A stretch of DNA of 64,000 nucleotides from Dyella lipolytica (GCF_030160075.1 NZ_BSNQ01000003.1:1858328-1922327); one strand, 5' to 3'; counted from the stretch's first letter, positions 1 to 10,081 are shown. Made by a program: numbers and translations. Notes: a model not told the origin generated them from the sequence alone.

Positions 1-317
1 GACTGCTTCCCGCCGAACTGTCCGGCGGCGAAAAGCAGCGCGTGGCCATCGCGCGTGCGTTGGCGAAGGAGCCCGAATTGCTGTTTGCCGACGAACCGAC
101 CAGCTCACTGGATTCCGCGAACGGCCAGATCGTGATTGATATCTTGCATCGCATCGCCCGCAATCACGGCACCACCGTGCTTTGCGTAAGTCACGACCCG
201 CGCCTGGTCGGCCATGCCGATCGGGTGCTAGCGATGGAAGATGGCCGGATTCTGAGCGACCATGTCCCGCCGGCATCGTTATCCACCACGCTCGAGGCCA
301 AGGAGCCCTCTGCATGA
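1..317 (+). CDS. ABC transporter ATP-binding protein, C-terminal part (5' end outside window)
   Basis: The reading frame is open from base 3, so only the last ~104 residues are present. They include the ABC signature [15 protein letters not shown], the Walker B stretch LLFADEP, the D-loop SSLDSA and the H-loop VSHD. This is the MacB/LolD/DevA-type family of small ATPases that energise tripartite or FtsX-type exporters. Its stop overlaps the start of the HlyD-type adaptor (ATGA), so the two are one operon, and the permease is presumably upstream of the window. The substrate cannot be inferred. Confidence 0.9.
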   Translation, partial: LLPAELSGGEKQRVAIARALAKEPELLFADEPTSSLDSANGQIVIDILHRIARNHGTTVLCVSHDPRLVGHADRVLAMEDGRILSDHVPPASLSTTLEAKEPSA

Positions 318-1234
318 ATCCGCGTGATCTTCGCCTTCCGCTCGCCCTGCTCGCGGCCACGTTGCTGGCCGGCTGCTCGCATGACGACGCGCCGGCGACC
401 ACTAGCACGACGACGCCGGCTTATGTCGCCGTTGCACGCGGACGCATCGACATCGAAGGCGGCCTACTCAAGCTCGCCATGCCTAGTGAAGGCATTGTCG
501 TCAGCGTTGGCGCACACGAAGGCGATCACGTGCACAAAGGACAGTTACTCGTCCAACTCAACGTCGAGCCGGCCAAGCTGGCGCTCGACTCTGCGCTAGC
601 CGAACAACAGCAAGCCAGTGCCCAGGCCAGTGCACTGGAAGAACGGGTGAAATCCGCCAACTTGCGCGCATCCCGACTGCAGCAGGCCGCCAAGGCCGGT
701 GCAGGCGACGTCCAGAGCGCGGATGACGCGACGGAAAATGCGCAACAAATACAGGCCGAGCTCGACAATGCACACGCCGCCGCTACGCTTGCCGCGCAGA
801 AAGTCGCCGGCGCGCGCTATCAGCTCGATCTACGCAGCTTGCGCGCTCCGATCGACGGCCAGATCGTGCAACGCATGGTGCAACCCGGTGCTTCCGTATC
901 GCCGGCGGCCGGACCGATCTTCGTATTGCTACCGGATTCGCCGCGCATCGTGCGCGCCGAGCTCAACGAATCCTTCGTCGGTGTCGTGCATGACGGCATG
1001 CCGGCCGAAGTGGATGACGACAGCGGTAGCGGCCTGGCCCCGTTGAAGGCACATGTACTGCGTATCGGCGACGTGTTCGGCGCCAGCACGCTGGAAGACG
1101 ACCCGCAGGTGCGCGCCAATTCGCGCACAGTGGAATGTGTGCTGTCGTTCGATCAACCGCCTGCGACGACGCTGCGCATTGGGCAGCGTGTCATGGTGAA
1201 ATTCGATCCCAAGCAGACGACTGCGTCGCACTGA
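314..1234 (+). CDS. HlyD/RND-type periplasmic adaptor lipoprotein
   Basis: 306 aa. I chose the ATG at 314, which overlaps the ATPase stop by 4 bases, because it gives a clean lipoprotein signal with lipobox LLAGC (Cys21); an upstream in-frame start at 182 lies inside the ATPase gene. The central part (~residues 115-175) is rich in Ala, Gln and Glu with heptad-like character, typical of the adaptor alpha-hairpin. It is flanked by biotinyl-lipoyl-like halves ([20 protein letters not shown] and [20 protein letters not shown]). It should link the inner-membrane ABC exporter to the outer membrane. The family is clear; the cargo is unknown. Confidence 0.88.
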   Translation: MNPRDLRLPLALLAATLLAGCSHDDAPATTSTTTPAYVAVARGRIDIEGGLLKLAMPSEGIVVSVGAHEGDHVHKGQLLVQLNVEPAKLALDSALAEQQQASAQASALEERVKSANLRASRLQQAAKAGAGDVQSADDATENAQQIQAELDNAHAAATLAAQKVAGARYQLDLRSLRAPIDGQIVQRMVQPGASVSPAAGPIFVLLPDSPRIVRAELNESFVGVVHDGMPAEVDDDSGSGLAPLKAHVLRIGDVFGASTLEDDPQVRANSRTVECVLSFDQPPATTLRIGQRVMVKFDPKQTTASH

Positions 1235-1247
1235 GCGACGTCGCACA

Positions 1248-1565
1248 TCAGCGATCGTCGCGCGTCCAGATCAATCCATCGCTTTCACGAATCGGAAAAC
1301 GGGCGATTGGCTCATAGGCGGGCGGACAAGTCGGTGCGCCCGTGCGCAGGTCGAACCGCGCACCATGGCGTGGGCATTCCACTTCGAAACCAACGACGTC
1401 GCCTCCGGCCAGTTCACCGCCGTCATGCGTGCAGATGTCTTCCACCGCATACAGATCGCCGTCGATGTTGAACACGGCGATAGCCGTATCACCGTCCCAA
1501 ACCACTTTGTATTCGCCCGGCAACAGCTCCGAACGCGTGCCTACTTCCACCCACGCCTCACTCAT
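1248..1565 (-). CDS. Rieske-type [2Fe-2S] ferredoxin
   Basis: 105 aa, the usual size of a small soluble Rieske ferredoxin. The two cluster-binding boxes are visible: CTHDG (Cys45, His47) and CPRHGARFD (Cys64, His67). Such proteins pass electrons to oxygenases or serve as NirD-like subunits. No oxygenase is adjacent, so the partner is unknown. Its ATG overlaps the stop of the upstream GNAT gene by 4 bases, indicating translational coupling. Confidence 0.92.
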   Translation of the reverse strand: MSEAWVEVGTRSELLPGEYKVVWDGDTAIAVFNIDGDLYAVEDICTHDGGELAGGDVVGFEVECPRHGARFDLRTGAPTCPPAYEPIARFPIRESDGLIWTRDDR

Positions 1566-2110
1566 GCGGCAGCTCCCGGGAAATCCTTGATCAGCAATTC
1601 GAAGCGTAGATCGTCGCGGCGCGGAACACCAAAGCGTTCCTCCCCATAAGGAAACGGCTTGTATTGGCCGGTACGGCGATAACCACGCCGTTCATACCAT
1701 GCGATCAGCTCGCTGCGCAGGTCGATCACCGTCATATGGATGGTGCGACAGTGCCAGGTTTCGCGCGCTATTCGTTCTGCTTCCGCCAACACCCGCCGGC
1801 CGAGGCCGCTGCCCTGCCAGGGTGGATCGACGGCGAACATGCCGAAGTAGGCCGAATCCTCGTGCCGTTCGATGTGACAGCAGGCGCGCAGCGCGCCATC
1901 GATAGTCGCCAGCAGCACCATGCTGTCGGGTTTGGTCAGCAGTTCGGCTACCAGTTCGGCATCGGTGCGCCGCCCGTCGAGCAGATCGGACTCGGTGGTC
2001 CACCCACGACGGCCGGATTCACCGCGATAGGCGGACTCGACCAGCGTAACTACGGCCGCTACATCGGCCTGATCGGCCGCACGGAAGACAGGAGCGATAT
2101 CGGAGATCAT
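1562..2110 (-). CDS. GNAT family N-acetyltransferase
   Basis: 182 aa. The acetyl-CoA binding motif A is seen as FAVDPPWQGSGLGRRVLAEAE (~residues 92-112, compare Q/RxxGxG/A), followed by the C-terminal IAWYERRGYRRTGQYKPF typical of GNAT motif B. The acceptor substrate is not predictable from sequence. It is the first gene of a two-gene minus-strand unit with the Rieske ferredoxin. Confidence 0.9.
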   Translation of the reverse strand: MISDIAPVFRAADQADVAAVVTLVESAYRGESGRRGWTTESDLLDGRRTDAELVAELLTKPDSMVLLATIDGALRACCHIERHEDSAYFGMFAVDPPWQGSGLGRRVLAEAERIARETWHCRTIHMTVIDLRSELIAWYERRGYRRTGQYKPFPYGEERFGVPRRDDLRFELLIKDFPGAAA

Positions 2111-2168
2111 CGGTCAATGATAATCCGCCTACGCAACCAGCCATAGATAGCCCCCACCCAAGCACCAC

Positions 2169-2525
2169 TCACGGCAAGCGCATACCGCCCTGCCTACCGT
2201 TATAGAACCAGAACCCCGGACGATAGACGTGCAAGCGGCACACATCGAAGCCCTGGGCGACGATCATGCGGCCATCCGACAACATCGCGCGGAAATCGCG
2301 CAAACAAACGTCGTCGTCGTGCCACTCGAGCATGACGGCAAGCTGAGAGTCGAACGGACGATCCCCAAAATCTACATTGATCCAGCGACTGCTGCCGGTA
2401 GGTGCGATAGCAAAGGCGACAATCCTGTTCCGCGTATCGTTAATAACCTTGATGCTGTGACGGGATTCAGCGGTCGCAATCATCGGAAGACACGCGAGTA
2501 AAACGACAAGTGTCCACGAGCGCAT
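2169..2525 (-). CDS. Small secreted protein of unknown function
   Basis: 118 aa with a clear Sec signal peptide (MRSWTLVVLLACLPMIATA, cleavage near residue 19). The mature part is beta-rich in appearance, with two cysteines (in DDVCLRDF and FDVCRLHV) that could form a disulfide in the periplasm, and several aromatic residues near the C-terminus. I do not recognise a named family. A good Shine-Dalgarno (AAGGAGAA in the gene's sense) lies just upstream of the ATG. Confidence 0.72.
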   Translation of the reverse strand: MRSWTLVVLLACLPMIATAESRHSIKVINDTRNRIVAFAIAPTGSSRWINVDFGDRPFDSQLAVMLEWHDDDVCLRDFRAMLSDGRMIVAQGFDVCRLHVYRPGFWFYNGRQGGMRLP

Positions 2526-2733
2526 GATGTTCTCCTTTTAAAAGGCGCAGCAAGGCCCGCGATGGCATGACATCACGCCATCGTTCGGCACCTCGATTTA
2601 GAGAGACGCAACTAGATAGATGCAGGAAAACGGAATCCAGTTGCATAGCCCTCGGCTGCAACCGTTGCGCGGCTGGGCGTATCTATGTCCCTATAGACGC
2701 CCATAGCGGCGCTTGAGAATCCGGGAGGACATC
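2526..2733. other. Intergenic region between divergent small genes
   Basis: About 208 bases that must hold the promoters of the divergent secreted protein (minus) and small membrane protein (plus). I see a GGGAGGA ribosome-binding site at 2723-2729 for the plus gene. I could not identify convincing promoter hexamers or an ECF-type promoter. Confidence 0.4.
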
Positions 2734-3069
2734 ATGGAACACGATTTGGTCCCACTGACGCTTTTCGTCTGCATCACTTTCGGCATTACGTATGCCATCA
2801 AATTGCTGGTCAACGCGCGAGTGCGCATCAAGATGTTGCAGGCTTGTGACTCGAAAGAGCTGATCGAGTCCATCGTGCGAGGCGAGGATCATCTCGGCCG
2901 AATGGCATCCTTGCGTTGGGGGCTAGTACTTTTGCTGGAGGGATTGGGCTTTGGAGCCATTCAGTATTCGGGTTGGACGACCATTACCCCCGGCGCGATA
3001 GCCGTACTAATCGGCGCCTTCGGGTTGGGCTCACTGATCTATTTCCTGATCGCCCAACGTCTCAGCTAA
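2734..3069 (+). CDS. Small inner-membrane protein (DUF6249-like), upstream of ECF sigma module
   Basis: 111 aa. The ATG at 2734 is preferred over an upstream TTG (2713) because GGGAGGA lies 4-10 bases ahead. Three hydrophobic segments are apparent (~residues 5-24, 62-81, 88-107), with a short charged loop (CDSKELIESIVRGEDH) between the first two. Its architecture resembles DUF6249 proteins often found beside ECF sigma genes in Xanthomonadales; I base this on general appearance only. It sits 50 bases ahead of the sigma factor and may be co-transcribed with it. Confidence 0.7.
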   Translation: MEHDLVPLTLFVCITFGITYAIKLLVNARVRIKMLQACDSKELIESIVRGEDHLGRMASLRWGLVLLLEGLGFGAIQYSGWTTITPGAIAVLIGAFGLGSLIYFLIAQRLS

Positions 3070-3119
3070 TCGATCGGTCCGCATCCGGCCAGCCGAGTGT
3101 TGCCGAACCTACGCACTGC

Positions 3120-3692
3120 ATGAACCACTTCTCCGATCGCCCGATCGTCGATGCCGTACTGGCGAACGCGCCTGGCGCGTTCGAGCGGCTCGTGCGCGAG
3201 CATCAGCAGCTGTGCTGGCACATTATCTATCGCATGGTTCACCACCCCGAGGATACCCGCGAGTTGTGCCAGGACACCTTCCTGCGCGTGCACCAGAACC
3301 TGCGACAGTATCGTTACGAAAGCGCGTTAAAGTCCTGGATCGGCCGCATCGCCTACACCGTTGCGTTGCGTTATCTGGAACGCAAACGTATTGCCGTGGT
3401 CGACCCTCCATCGGATGACGATTCGCCCTGCCTGGTCGAAAATATCGGCGACGGCTTCGATCTCGAGACCGCTTACGCTGACAGCGACATCGCCTCGCGT
3501 CTTCACACTGCCATCGAGGCGCTGCCGCCTCTGCAACGCACTGTGCTGACGCTCTATCATCTCGATGAATTGCCAATCGGCGAGATCGCCAACATCACAG
3601 GATTGGCAGCAGGCACGATCAAGAGCCACCTGTTTCGCTCACGTCTGCGCCTGCGTGAAATGCTCGAGTCTGTGAACGGAGTGCCGTCATGA
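3120..3692 (+). CDS. ECF-type RNA polymerase sigma factor
   Basis: 190 aa from the ATG at 3120; the frame is open further upstream but overlaps the previous gene. Region 2 is seen at ~18-85 (AFERLVREHQQLCWHIIYRMV, DTRELCQDTFLRVHQNL, SWIGRIAYTVALRYLERKR). Region 4 is at ~130-185 (LPPLQRTVLTLYHLDELPIGEIANITGLAAGTIKSHLFRSRLRLREML), with the classic GTIKSHLFRSR helix. It should direct RNA polymerase to a small regulon. The downstream overlapping membrane protein is its probable anti-sigma factor. Confidence 0.9.
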   Translation: MNHFSDRPIVDAVLANAPGAFERLVREHQQLCWHIIYRMVHHPEDTRELCQDTFLRVHQNLRQYRYESALKSWIGRIAYTVALRYLERKRIAVVDPPSDDDSPCLVENIGDGFDLETAYADSDIASRLHTAIEALPPLQRTVLTLYHLDELPIGEIANITGLAAGTIKSHLFRSRLRLREMLESVNGVPS

Positions 3693-4138
3693 ACCACGAA
3701 CCACGATCACCGCACGATGAAGCCGCAGAACGCGAATGGGCACTGCAGGAACAGGCTGTCAACGCGGAACGGCTCAGCCTCGACCCCACCGATGACGCGG
3801 CCGTTTCACGTTATCGCATCGTCGCCCGTATGCTGCGGCAACCGTTAGACGAATCGTTGCCGCTCGACTTCGCCGACCAGGTCGCTGCTCAGGCTCGCCG
3901 CCGTAATGCAGTCGACATGCGGCTCGAGTTATGCCTGAGCGTGACGCTGCTGGGTCTGCTGGCAGCGGTGCTGGTCGTGCTTACCGCGTTCCATGGTCAG
4001 GAATGGCTGCAGCTCATCCGCGCCGTCTTACCGACGCATGCGTTGATGAATCCCTGGCTGCTGCTACTGGCTGTCTGCATTGCCTTGTCAGCCGCTTTGG
4101 ACAGGCTCATTCTCGCACGAGGATCCACTCCACGTTGA
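3689..4138 (+). CDS. Putative membrane anti-sigma factor
   Basis: 149 aa; starts within the sigma stop (ATGA overlap), so the pair is translationally coupled. The N-terminal ~75 residues are soluble and helical, followed by two hydrophobic segments (~88-106 and ~122-142). No HxxxCxxC zinc anti-sigma motif is present, so this is not a classical ZAS protein. Assignment rests on gene order and topology. Confidence 0.68.
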   Translation: MNHEPRSPHDEAAEREWALQEQAVNAERLSLDPTDDAAVSRYRIVARMLRQPLDESLPLDFADQVAAQARRRNAVDMRLELCLSVTLLGLLAAVLVVLTAFHGQEWLQLIRAVLPTHALMNPWLLLLAVCIALSAALDRLILARGSTPR

Positions 4139-4155
4139 CGGGAGAGCCTGCGCGG

Positions 4156-5415
4156 TTACATCAGCAGTTTGCGCACTTTCAACAAGGCAGCAACGAAAGC
4201 ATCGACTTCTTCGCGCGTGTTGTAGAAGGCCAGCGATGCCCGCAATGTGGCAGGAACACCGTAGAACTGCATCAGCGGATGCGCGCAATGATGTCCCGAA
4301 CGCACTGCCACGCCTTCCAGGTCCAGCAACGTGGCCATGTCGGTGGCCTGTGCACCTTCGATGAGGAAGGAGATCACCGGCTCTTTCTCCGCCGCCTCAC
4401 CAAAGATGCGCAGGCCTGGAATCTCTCGCAAACGCTCGGTGGCGTAGATGAGTAGTTCGTGTTCCCACGCACGGATCGCGCTAAAGCCAAGCGACTGGTA
4501 GTAATCGATCGCCGCGCCTACGCCGGCGAAACCGGCGATGTTCGGGGTTCCCGCTTCGAACTTGTGCGGCGGCTCGGCAAAGGTGGTGCCATCGAAGCGC
4601 ACTTCGCGAATCATCTCGCCACCGCCGAAGAATGGTGGCATCGCCTGCAAGTGCTCCCGCTTCGCCCACAGCACACCGGTACCGGTCGGCGCCAGCATCT
4701 TATGTCCGGTCAGTGCGTAGAAATCGCAGCCCAGCGCCTGCACATCCACGGGGCGGTGCGGCAAGGCCTGCGAACCGTCTACCAGCAAAGGAATGCCGCG
4801 TCGGCGGCATTCGCGCGCGATGTCGCGTACCGGATTCACCGTACCGAGCACGTTGGAGACATGCGTGACGCAGGCCAGTTTCACTTCCGGCGTCAGCATG
4901 TCAAAGAATTTCTCGACGATCAGCTCACCGCGTTGATCGATCGGCGCCGCCTTGACGGTGGCGCCGCTGCGTGCCGCAACCAGCTGCCACGGAACGATAT
5001 TGGCGTGGTGTTCCATTACCGTAGTCAGAATCGCATCGCCTGGTTTCAGGCGCGGCAACGCGTAGCTGTAAGCCACCAGGTTCATCGATTGTGTAGTGCC
5101 CGAAGTCAGCACCACATCTTCGCGCGATCCAGCGTTGATAAAAGTAGCCAATTTGTCGCGCGCATTTTCGTAGGCGGCCGTAGCTTCTTCGCCCAGCTGA
5201 TGCACAGCGCGAGCCACATTTGCATTGTGTTCGCGGTAGTGGTTGTCGACCGCCTCGATCACCTGCAACGGCTTTTGACTGGTGTTGGCGTTATCGAAAT
5301 ACACCAGCGGCTTGCCGTGCACTGTGCGCGCCAGCAACGGAAAATCCCTGCGTATGCGCTGCACATCGAAATCGGCGGAAGGCTGGAGTGGCTTGGCATT
5401 CATGACAGGGTTCAC
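4156..5415 (-). CDS. sufS: Cysteine desulfurase SufS
   Basis: 419 aa, last gene of the suf operon. It takes sulfur from cysteine via a persulfide for Fe-S cluster assembly on SufBCD. The PLP lysine is Lys239 in the motif TGHKML, the PLP-contact segment is DGSQALPH (~213-220), and the active-site cysteine is Cys377 in RSGHHCAHP, the group II (SufS/CsdA) form. Start overlaps the sufD stop by 4 bases. No sufE or sufU follows; the next gene converges from the other strand. Confidence 0.97.
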   Translation of the reverse strand: MNPVMNAKPLQPSADFDVQRIRRDFPLLARTVHGKPLVYFDNANTSQKPLQVIEAVDNHYREHNANVARAVHQLGEEATAAYENARDKLATFINAGSREDVVLTSGTTQSMNLVAYSYALPRLKPGDAILTTVMEHHANIVPWQLVAARSGATVKAAPIDQRGELIVEKFFDMLTPEVKLACVTHVSNVLGTVNPVRDIARECRRRGIPLLVDGSQALPHRPVDVQALGCDFYALTGHKMLAPTGTGVLWAKREHLQAMPPFFGGGEMIREVRFDGTTFAEPPHKFEAGTPNIAGFAGVGAAIDYYQSLGFSAIRAWEHELLIYATERLREIPGLRIFGEAAEKEPVISFLIEGAQATDMATLLDLEGVAVRSGHHCAHPLMQFYGVPATLRASLAFYNTREEVDAFVAALLKVRKLLM

Positions 5416-6725
5416 GGCAGATGCGCGAGCAGGGCGCTAGAGAAGTGTTCGCGCAGGGTTTCGTTCGGCAGCGATGCGAATACGGCGCGGCAAAATGCCG
5501 TCGTAAGCAGCGCACGCGCTTCGGCATGCGGCAAGCCGCGCGAACGCAAGTAAAACAACGCGCGCTCGTCGAGCTGACCCACCGTGGCACCGTGGGCGGC
5601 CTTCACTTCGTCGGCGTAGATTTCCAGTTCCGGCTTGGTGTCGATTTCGGCTTGCGACGAAAGCAGCAGATTCTTGTTGCTAAGGCTCGCATCGCTACCG
5701 TCGGCACCTTGCGCGACCACGATGGCGCCACGGAACACGCCGCGTGCACGCTCATCGGCGACACCGCGCCAGATCGATTCCGACGCCGTATTGAGCGCCT
5801 GATGACGAATCGCCAGCTGCGTATCGACGTGCTGACGTCCACGTAACACGAAGACGCCTCGCGTATCCAGGCGCGCCTCGTCGCCGCGCAGCTCGGCATG
5901 CACATCGTGGCGAACCAACCCGCCCCCGAGTTCCAACACATGCAGTGCGGCGTGCGACTTCGCACCCATATGCAGGCTGCCGTGCCGAATCAGCGTACTG
6001 TCTTCGGACGCATGCTGTAACACCATGTGCTGCAGTTTGGCGCGGTCCTGCAAAACGATATCGCTGACCAAGGTCGCCAGGTGCTTCTGCGGGGCGTTCG
6101 ACAGGTGGTGTTCGACGAGATCCAGTTCGGCGCCTTCGCCGAGCTCGATGACGTTGCGGGCATGCCACGCAAGATCGCCATCGGCCGACGCGCCCACGAA
6201 ACACAGATGCACCGGCTTGCCAATCCTTGCGCCCGCGGCAACGCGCAGCACCACGCCATCACCCGCCAGCGCAGCATTGAGCCGGGCGAAAGCATCGCTC
6301 GCTTCGCGGTAATGGCGGCTCAGCGCGAAACGCAGCGGCTCCGGGTCCTGCTCCAGCACCTGCGAAAGTGGCTGAAGAGTAAGGCCAGCGGGAAGTGTGT
6401 CGAGCCGCGACAGATCGGCGCGAAACACACCATTGACGAATACCAGTCGCGGACCGTCGACGCCCGGGAGCGTCAGTATTTTCGGGTCGATGGCGCGTGA
6501 TGTGGCCGTGTGGTCGCCCCATGCAAAGCGACGCTGACTCAGCGCACGCAACGCGGTGTATTTCCATGCCTCCGCGCGTGTATCGGGTAAACCAGCCGCA
6601 ATGAAAGCGTCGAGATTTTCGCGCCGCGCAGCGTCCAACCAGGCATGACCGCTGCCGGGCAGACGCAGATCAGCGGCGGCGCGCAGCCCGTCGACAAAAG
6701 GTACCGGGGCCGGGGACTGGCTCAT
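5412..6725 (-). CDS. sufD: Fe-S cluster assembly protein SufD
   Basis: 437 aa, normal for SufD. It is a beta-helical scaffold partner of SufB in the SufBC2D complex. Recognisable C-terminal segments include the SufBD-family run KNLLLSSQAEIDTKPELEIYADEVKAAHGATVGQLDE and the pattern LFYLRSRGL. The start overlaps the sufC stop by 4 bases. The sequence order B-(lprI-like)-C-D-S matches the usual SUF order apart from the inserted gene. Confidence 0.96.
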   Translation of the reverse strand: MSQSPAPVPFVDGLRAAADLRLPGSGHAWLDAARRENLDAFIAAGLPDTRAEAWKYTALRALSQRRFAWGDHTATSRAIDPKILTLPGVDGPRLVFVNGVFRADLSRLDTLPAGLTLQPLSQVLEQDPEPLRFALSRHYREASDAFARLNAALAGDGVVLRVAAGARIGKPVHLCFVGASADGDLAWHARNVIELGEGAELDLVEHHLSNAPQKHLATLVSDIVLQDRAKLQHMVLQHASEDSTLIRHGSLHMGAKSHAALHVLELGGGLVRHDVHAELRGDEARLDTRGVFVLRGRQHVDTQLAIRHQALNTASESIWRGVADERARGVFRGAIVVAQGADGSDASLSNKNLLLSSQAEIDTKPELEIYADEVKAAHGATVGQLDERALFYLRSRGLPHAEARALLTTAFCRAVFASLPNETLREHFSSALLAHLP

Positions 6726-7495
6726 GCACGCGCCTCGGAAGCGAGTGCCGGATCGCGCTCCGCGACCCAGGCATAGCCGTGTTCCTCAAGCTTCAGCGCC
6801 AGCGTCTTGTCGCCGCTTTCCACGATGCGGCCGTCGGAAAGCACGTGCACGAAGTCCGGCTCGATGTAGTCGAGCAGGCGCTGATAGTGCGTAATGACAA
6901 GGAAGGCGCGATCCGGCGAACGCAATGCGTTCACGCCTTGTGCCACCTGCTTGAGCGCGTCGATGTCGAGGCCGGAGTCGGTCTCGTCGAGAATCGCCAG
7001 CTTCGGCTCCAGCACCGCCATCTGGAAAATCTCGTTGCGCTTCTTCTCGCCACCGGAGAAGCCTTCGTTGACGGCGCGATGCAGCAGCTCGTCGGAAATC
7101 TGCATGATTTTCAGCTTCTCGCGCACCAGCTTGAGAAACTGCATGGAATCCAGCTCTGCTTCACCGCGCTTTTTGCGTTGCGCATTGAGGGCCGCGCGCA
7201 GGAAGTACGTGTTGTTGACGCCGGGAATTTCGACCGGATACTGGAACGCGAGGAACACACCAGCGGCGGCACGTTCTTCCGGCTCCAGTGCCAGCAGATC
7301 GCGCCCTTCGAAGGTCACGGAACCTGCCGTCACTTCATAACCCTCGCGACCGGACAACACATTGCCTAGCGTCGATTTGCCGGCGCCGTTCGGCCCCATG
7401 ATGGCGTGCATCTCGCCGGGGTTCACCGTGAGGCTGAGTCCCTTGAGAATGTCCTTGCCCTCGACGCGGGCGTGCAGGTTTTCAATCTTCAGCAT
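6722..7495 (-). CDS. sufC: Fe-S assembly ATPase SufC
   Basis: 257 aa from the ATG at 7495, which gives the canonical SufC N-terminus MLKIENLHA and has AGGAAG 5 bases upstream; the frame is open further back to 7594. Walker A is GPNGAGKST, the signature is FSGGEKKRNEI, Walker B is LAILDETDSGLD. SufC drives conformational change of SufB/SufD. A 12-bp tandem duplication covers the start region: the sequence at 7491-7502 recurs at 7507-7518, creating a second, out-of-frame ATG just upstream. Confidence 0.96.
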   Translation of the reverse strand: MLKIENLHARVEGKDILKGLSLTVNPGEMHAIMGPNGAGKSTLGNVLSGREGYEVTAGSVTFEGRDLLALEPEERAAAGVFLAFQYPVEIPGVNNTYFLRAALNAQRKKRGEAELDSMQFLKLVREKLKIMQISDELLHRAVNEGFSGGEKKRNEIFQMAVLEPKLAILDETDSGLDIDALKQVAQGVNALRSPDRAFLVITHYQRLLDYIEPDFVHVLSDGRIVESGDKTLALKLEEHGYAWVAERDPALASEARA

Positions 7496-7518
7496 GTCGC
7501 TTCCTGAGCATGTCGCTT
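7491..7518 (-). repeat. 12-bp tandem duplication over the sufC start codon
   Basis: AGCATGTCGCTT occurs at 7491-7502 and again at 7507-7518. In mRNA sense this places AAGCGACATGCT twice, 16 nt apart. The upstream ATG (7511-7509) opens a 9-codon frame (MLRKRHAED) that overlaps the true sufC start out of frame. Confidence 0.8.
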
Positions 7519-7559
7519 TCTGTTGGGCACCGGCCATCGCCGTGCCTTGAGATTCAGTC

Positions 7560-8032
7560 TTAACTGTTTGCCTGATACGAGCCGGCGCAGACATCGCCTT
7601 CCTGCGTACCTTTGAGCCATCCGCGCAATTCCTCGATGCGCTTGCGCGTCAACCCTTCGAGTTCGTTGTCGGCGCACATCGGGTACACGCTGCCGTAGTT
7701 GCTCTTGTCGTTATCGGGATAACGCGCCGCCAGCTCGGCATCGCGAAACGCCAGCCACGCTTTCTGTGCGGTTTTGAGCTTGGCGATGAACACCGTGTCC
7801 TTGGCGTACTTGCGAAGCACCTGTTGGTAGACCTGATTGAGTTCCTTGTCCGCGGCGTCCAGGCTCTTCATGGCGCACCCGGTCATATCCGCCTGCGACT
7901 GCGCATGATCCATGCACGTGTCGCCGCTCGAAGCGGACGCCGCTGTTGCGGCCGATGCCGGCGCAGTACCGGCAGTAGCCACGCCGCTCATTGCCAGCGC
8001 AGAAACGACTACCCACATCGCTATCGAACGTT

Positions 8033-8036
<4 letters not shown>
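7560..8036 (-). CDS. LprI-like (DUF1311) secreted protein embedded in suf operon
   Basis: 158 aa; start at 8036 overlaps the sufB stop (ATGA), so translation is coupled to SufB. A signal peptide covers ~residues 1-22, followed by an Ala/Ser-rich linker. The conserved part has the DUF1311/LprI look: [14 protein letters not shown], then [19 protein letters not shown] and [18 protein letters not shown]. LprI-family proteins are periplasmic, and some inhibit lysozyme. Nothing known links the family to Fe-S assembly, so its position between sufB and sufC is unusual. Confidence 0.85.
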
Positions 8037-9495
<1,459 letters not shown>

Positions 9496-9499
<4 letters not shown>

Positions 9500-9957
9500 G
9501 ATGCGGTCCTGCCTTTCACTTCGGTAAGCGCGACGGTGGTGACGGTCGGGTGCGCAGCGGGGTGCAGCATGTCGGCCAGGCTCATCGTGCGCAGAGCGTT
9601 ATCCAAGACGTTGTTGATGCGCTGCCAGCTGCCGCGCACGCTGCATTGCGCTTCGCGCTCGCACTGGCCTTCGCTGATGCTGCATTCGGTCATGCCGAGC
9701 GGACCTTCCATCGCTTCCACGATCTCGGCCACGCTGATCTCGTGCGCCGGCCGCGCCAGGCGATAGCCGCCGTTGACGCCACGGAAGGAATCCACCAGCC
9801 CGGCGTGCCCCAGCGACTTCAGCAATTTGCTGACAGTGGGCAATTCCAGGTGGGCTTCTTCGGCGATCTGAGCTGTGCTGAGGACGTCGTCAGGGTGCGC
9901 GGCGATGCAGGTCATCACCACGGTGGCGTAATCCGTCAGTCGGCTGACACGGAACAT
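9496..9957 (-). CDS. Rrf2-family SUF operon regulator (suf_reg_Xantho type)
   Basis: 153 aa. An N-terminal winged helix (residues 1-65, [52 protein letters not shown]) is followed by three cysteines in the cluster-binding pattern [14 protein letters not shown], as in IscR/NsrR. By family knowledge it senses Fe-S status and represses the operon. It is the first gene of the operon, and an IscR-like box lies over its promoter, so autoregulation is likely. Confidence 0.93.
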
Positions 9958-9973
9958 GGGGAGGCACCGCGTT

Positions 9974-9998
9974 AATCCAGACTAAAATGGTACAGATT
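9974..9998 (-). promoter_or_regulatory. IscR/Rrf2-like operator of the suf operon
   Basis: The 25-bp element contains GACTAAAAT at 9980-9988, which fits the core GACTRWWWY of the IscR type-1 consensus exactly. Its outer ends AATC and GATT are inverted. The second half-site matches poorly. It overlaps the predicted -10 of the suf promoter, as expected for repression. Confidence 0.6.
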
Positions 9999-10015
9999 AT
10001 GCGCGGGGCGGTCAA
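9987..10015 (-). promoter_or_regulatory. Predicted sigma70 promoter of the suf operon
   Basis: In minus-strand sense, TTGACC (10015-10010) is separated by 17 bases from TACCAT (9992-9987), about 30 bases ahead of the regulator ATG at 9957. Match is 5/6 for -35 and 4/6 for -10. Confidence 0.6.
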
Positions 10016-10042
10016 TCCGACCTCGGATTCAGCGCAGGCCTT

Positions 10043-10081
10043 TGCACCATGATGGAACGAAGACCGCACCAGATTGGCCGC
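10043..10081 (+). promoter_or_regulatory. Two NtrC-like half-perfect sites
   Basis: TGCACC-N5-GG at 10043-10059 and CGCACC-N5-GG at 10065-10081 resemble the left half of the NtrC consensus TGCACC-N5-GGTGCA. Their centres are 22 bp apart (two helical turns) and they lie ~80-115 bp upstream of the sigma54-type element. The right halves match poorly, so this is tentative. Confidence 0.4.

Noticed and set aside
2916-3119. Upstream extension of the ECF sigma factor
   Set aside because: It overlaps the small membrane protein gene in another frame, and the ATG at 3120 gives normal ECF length.
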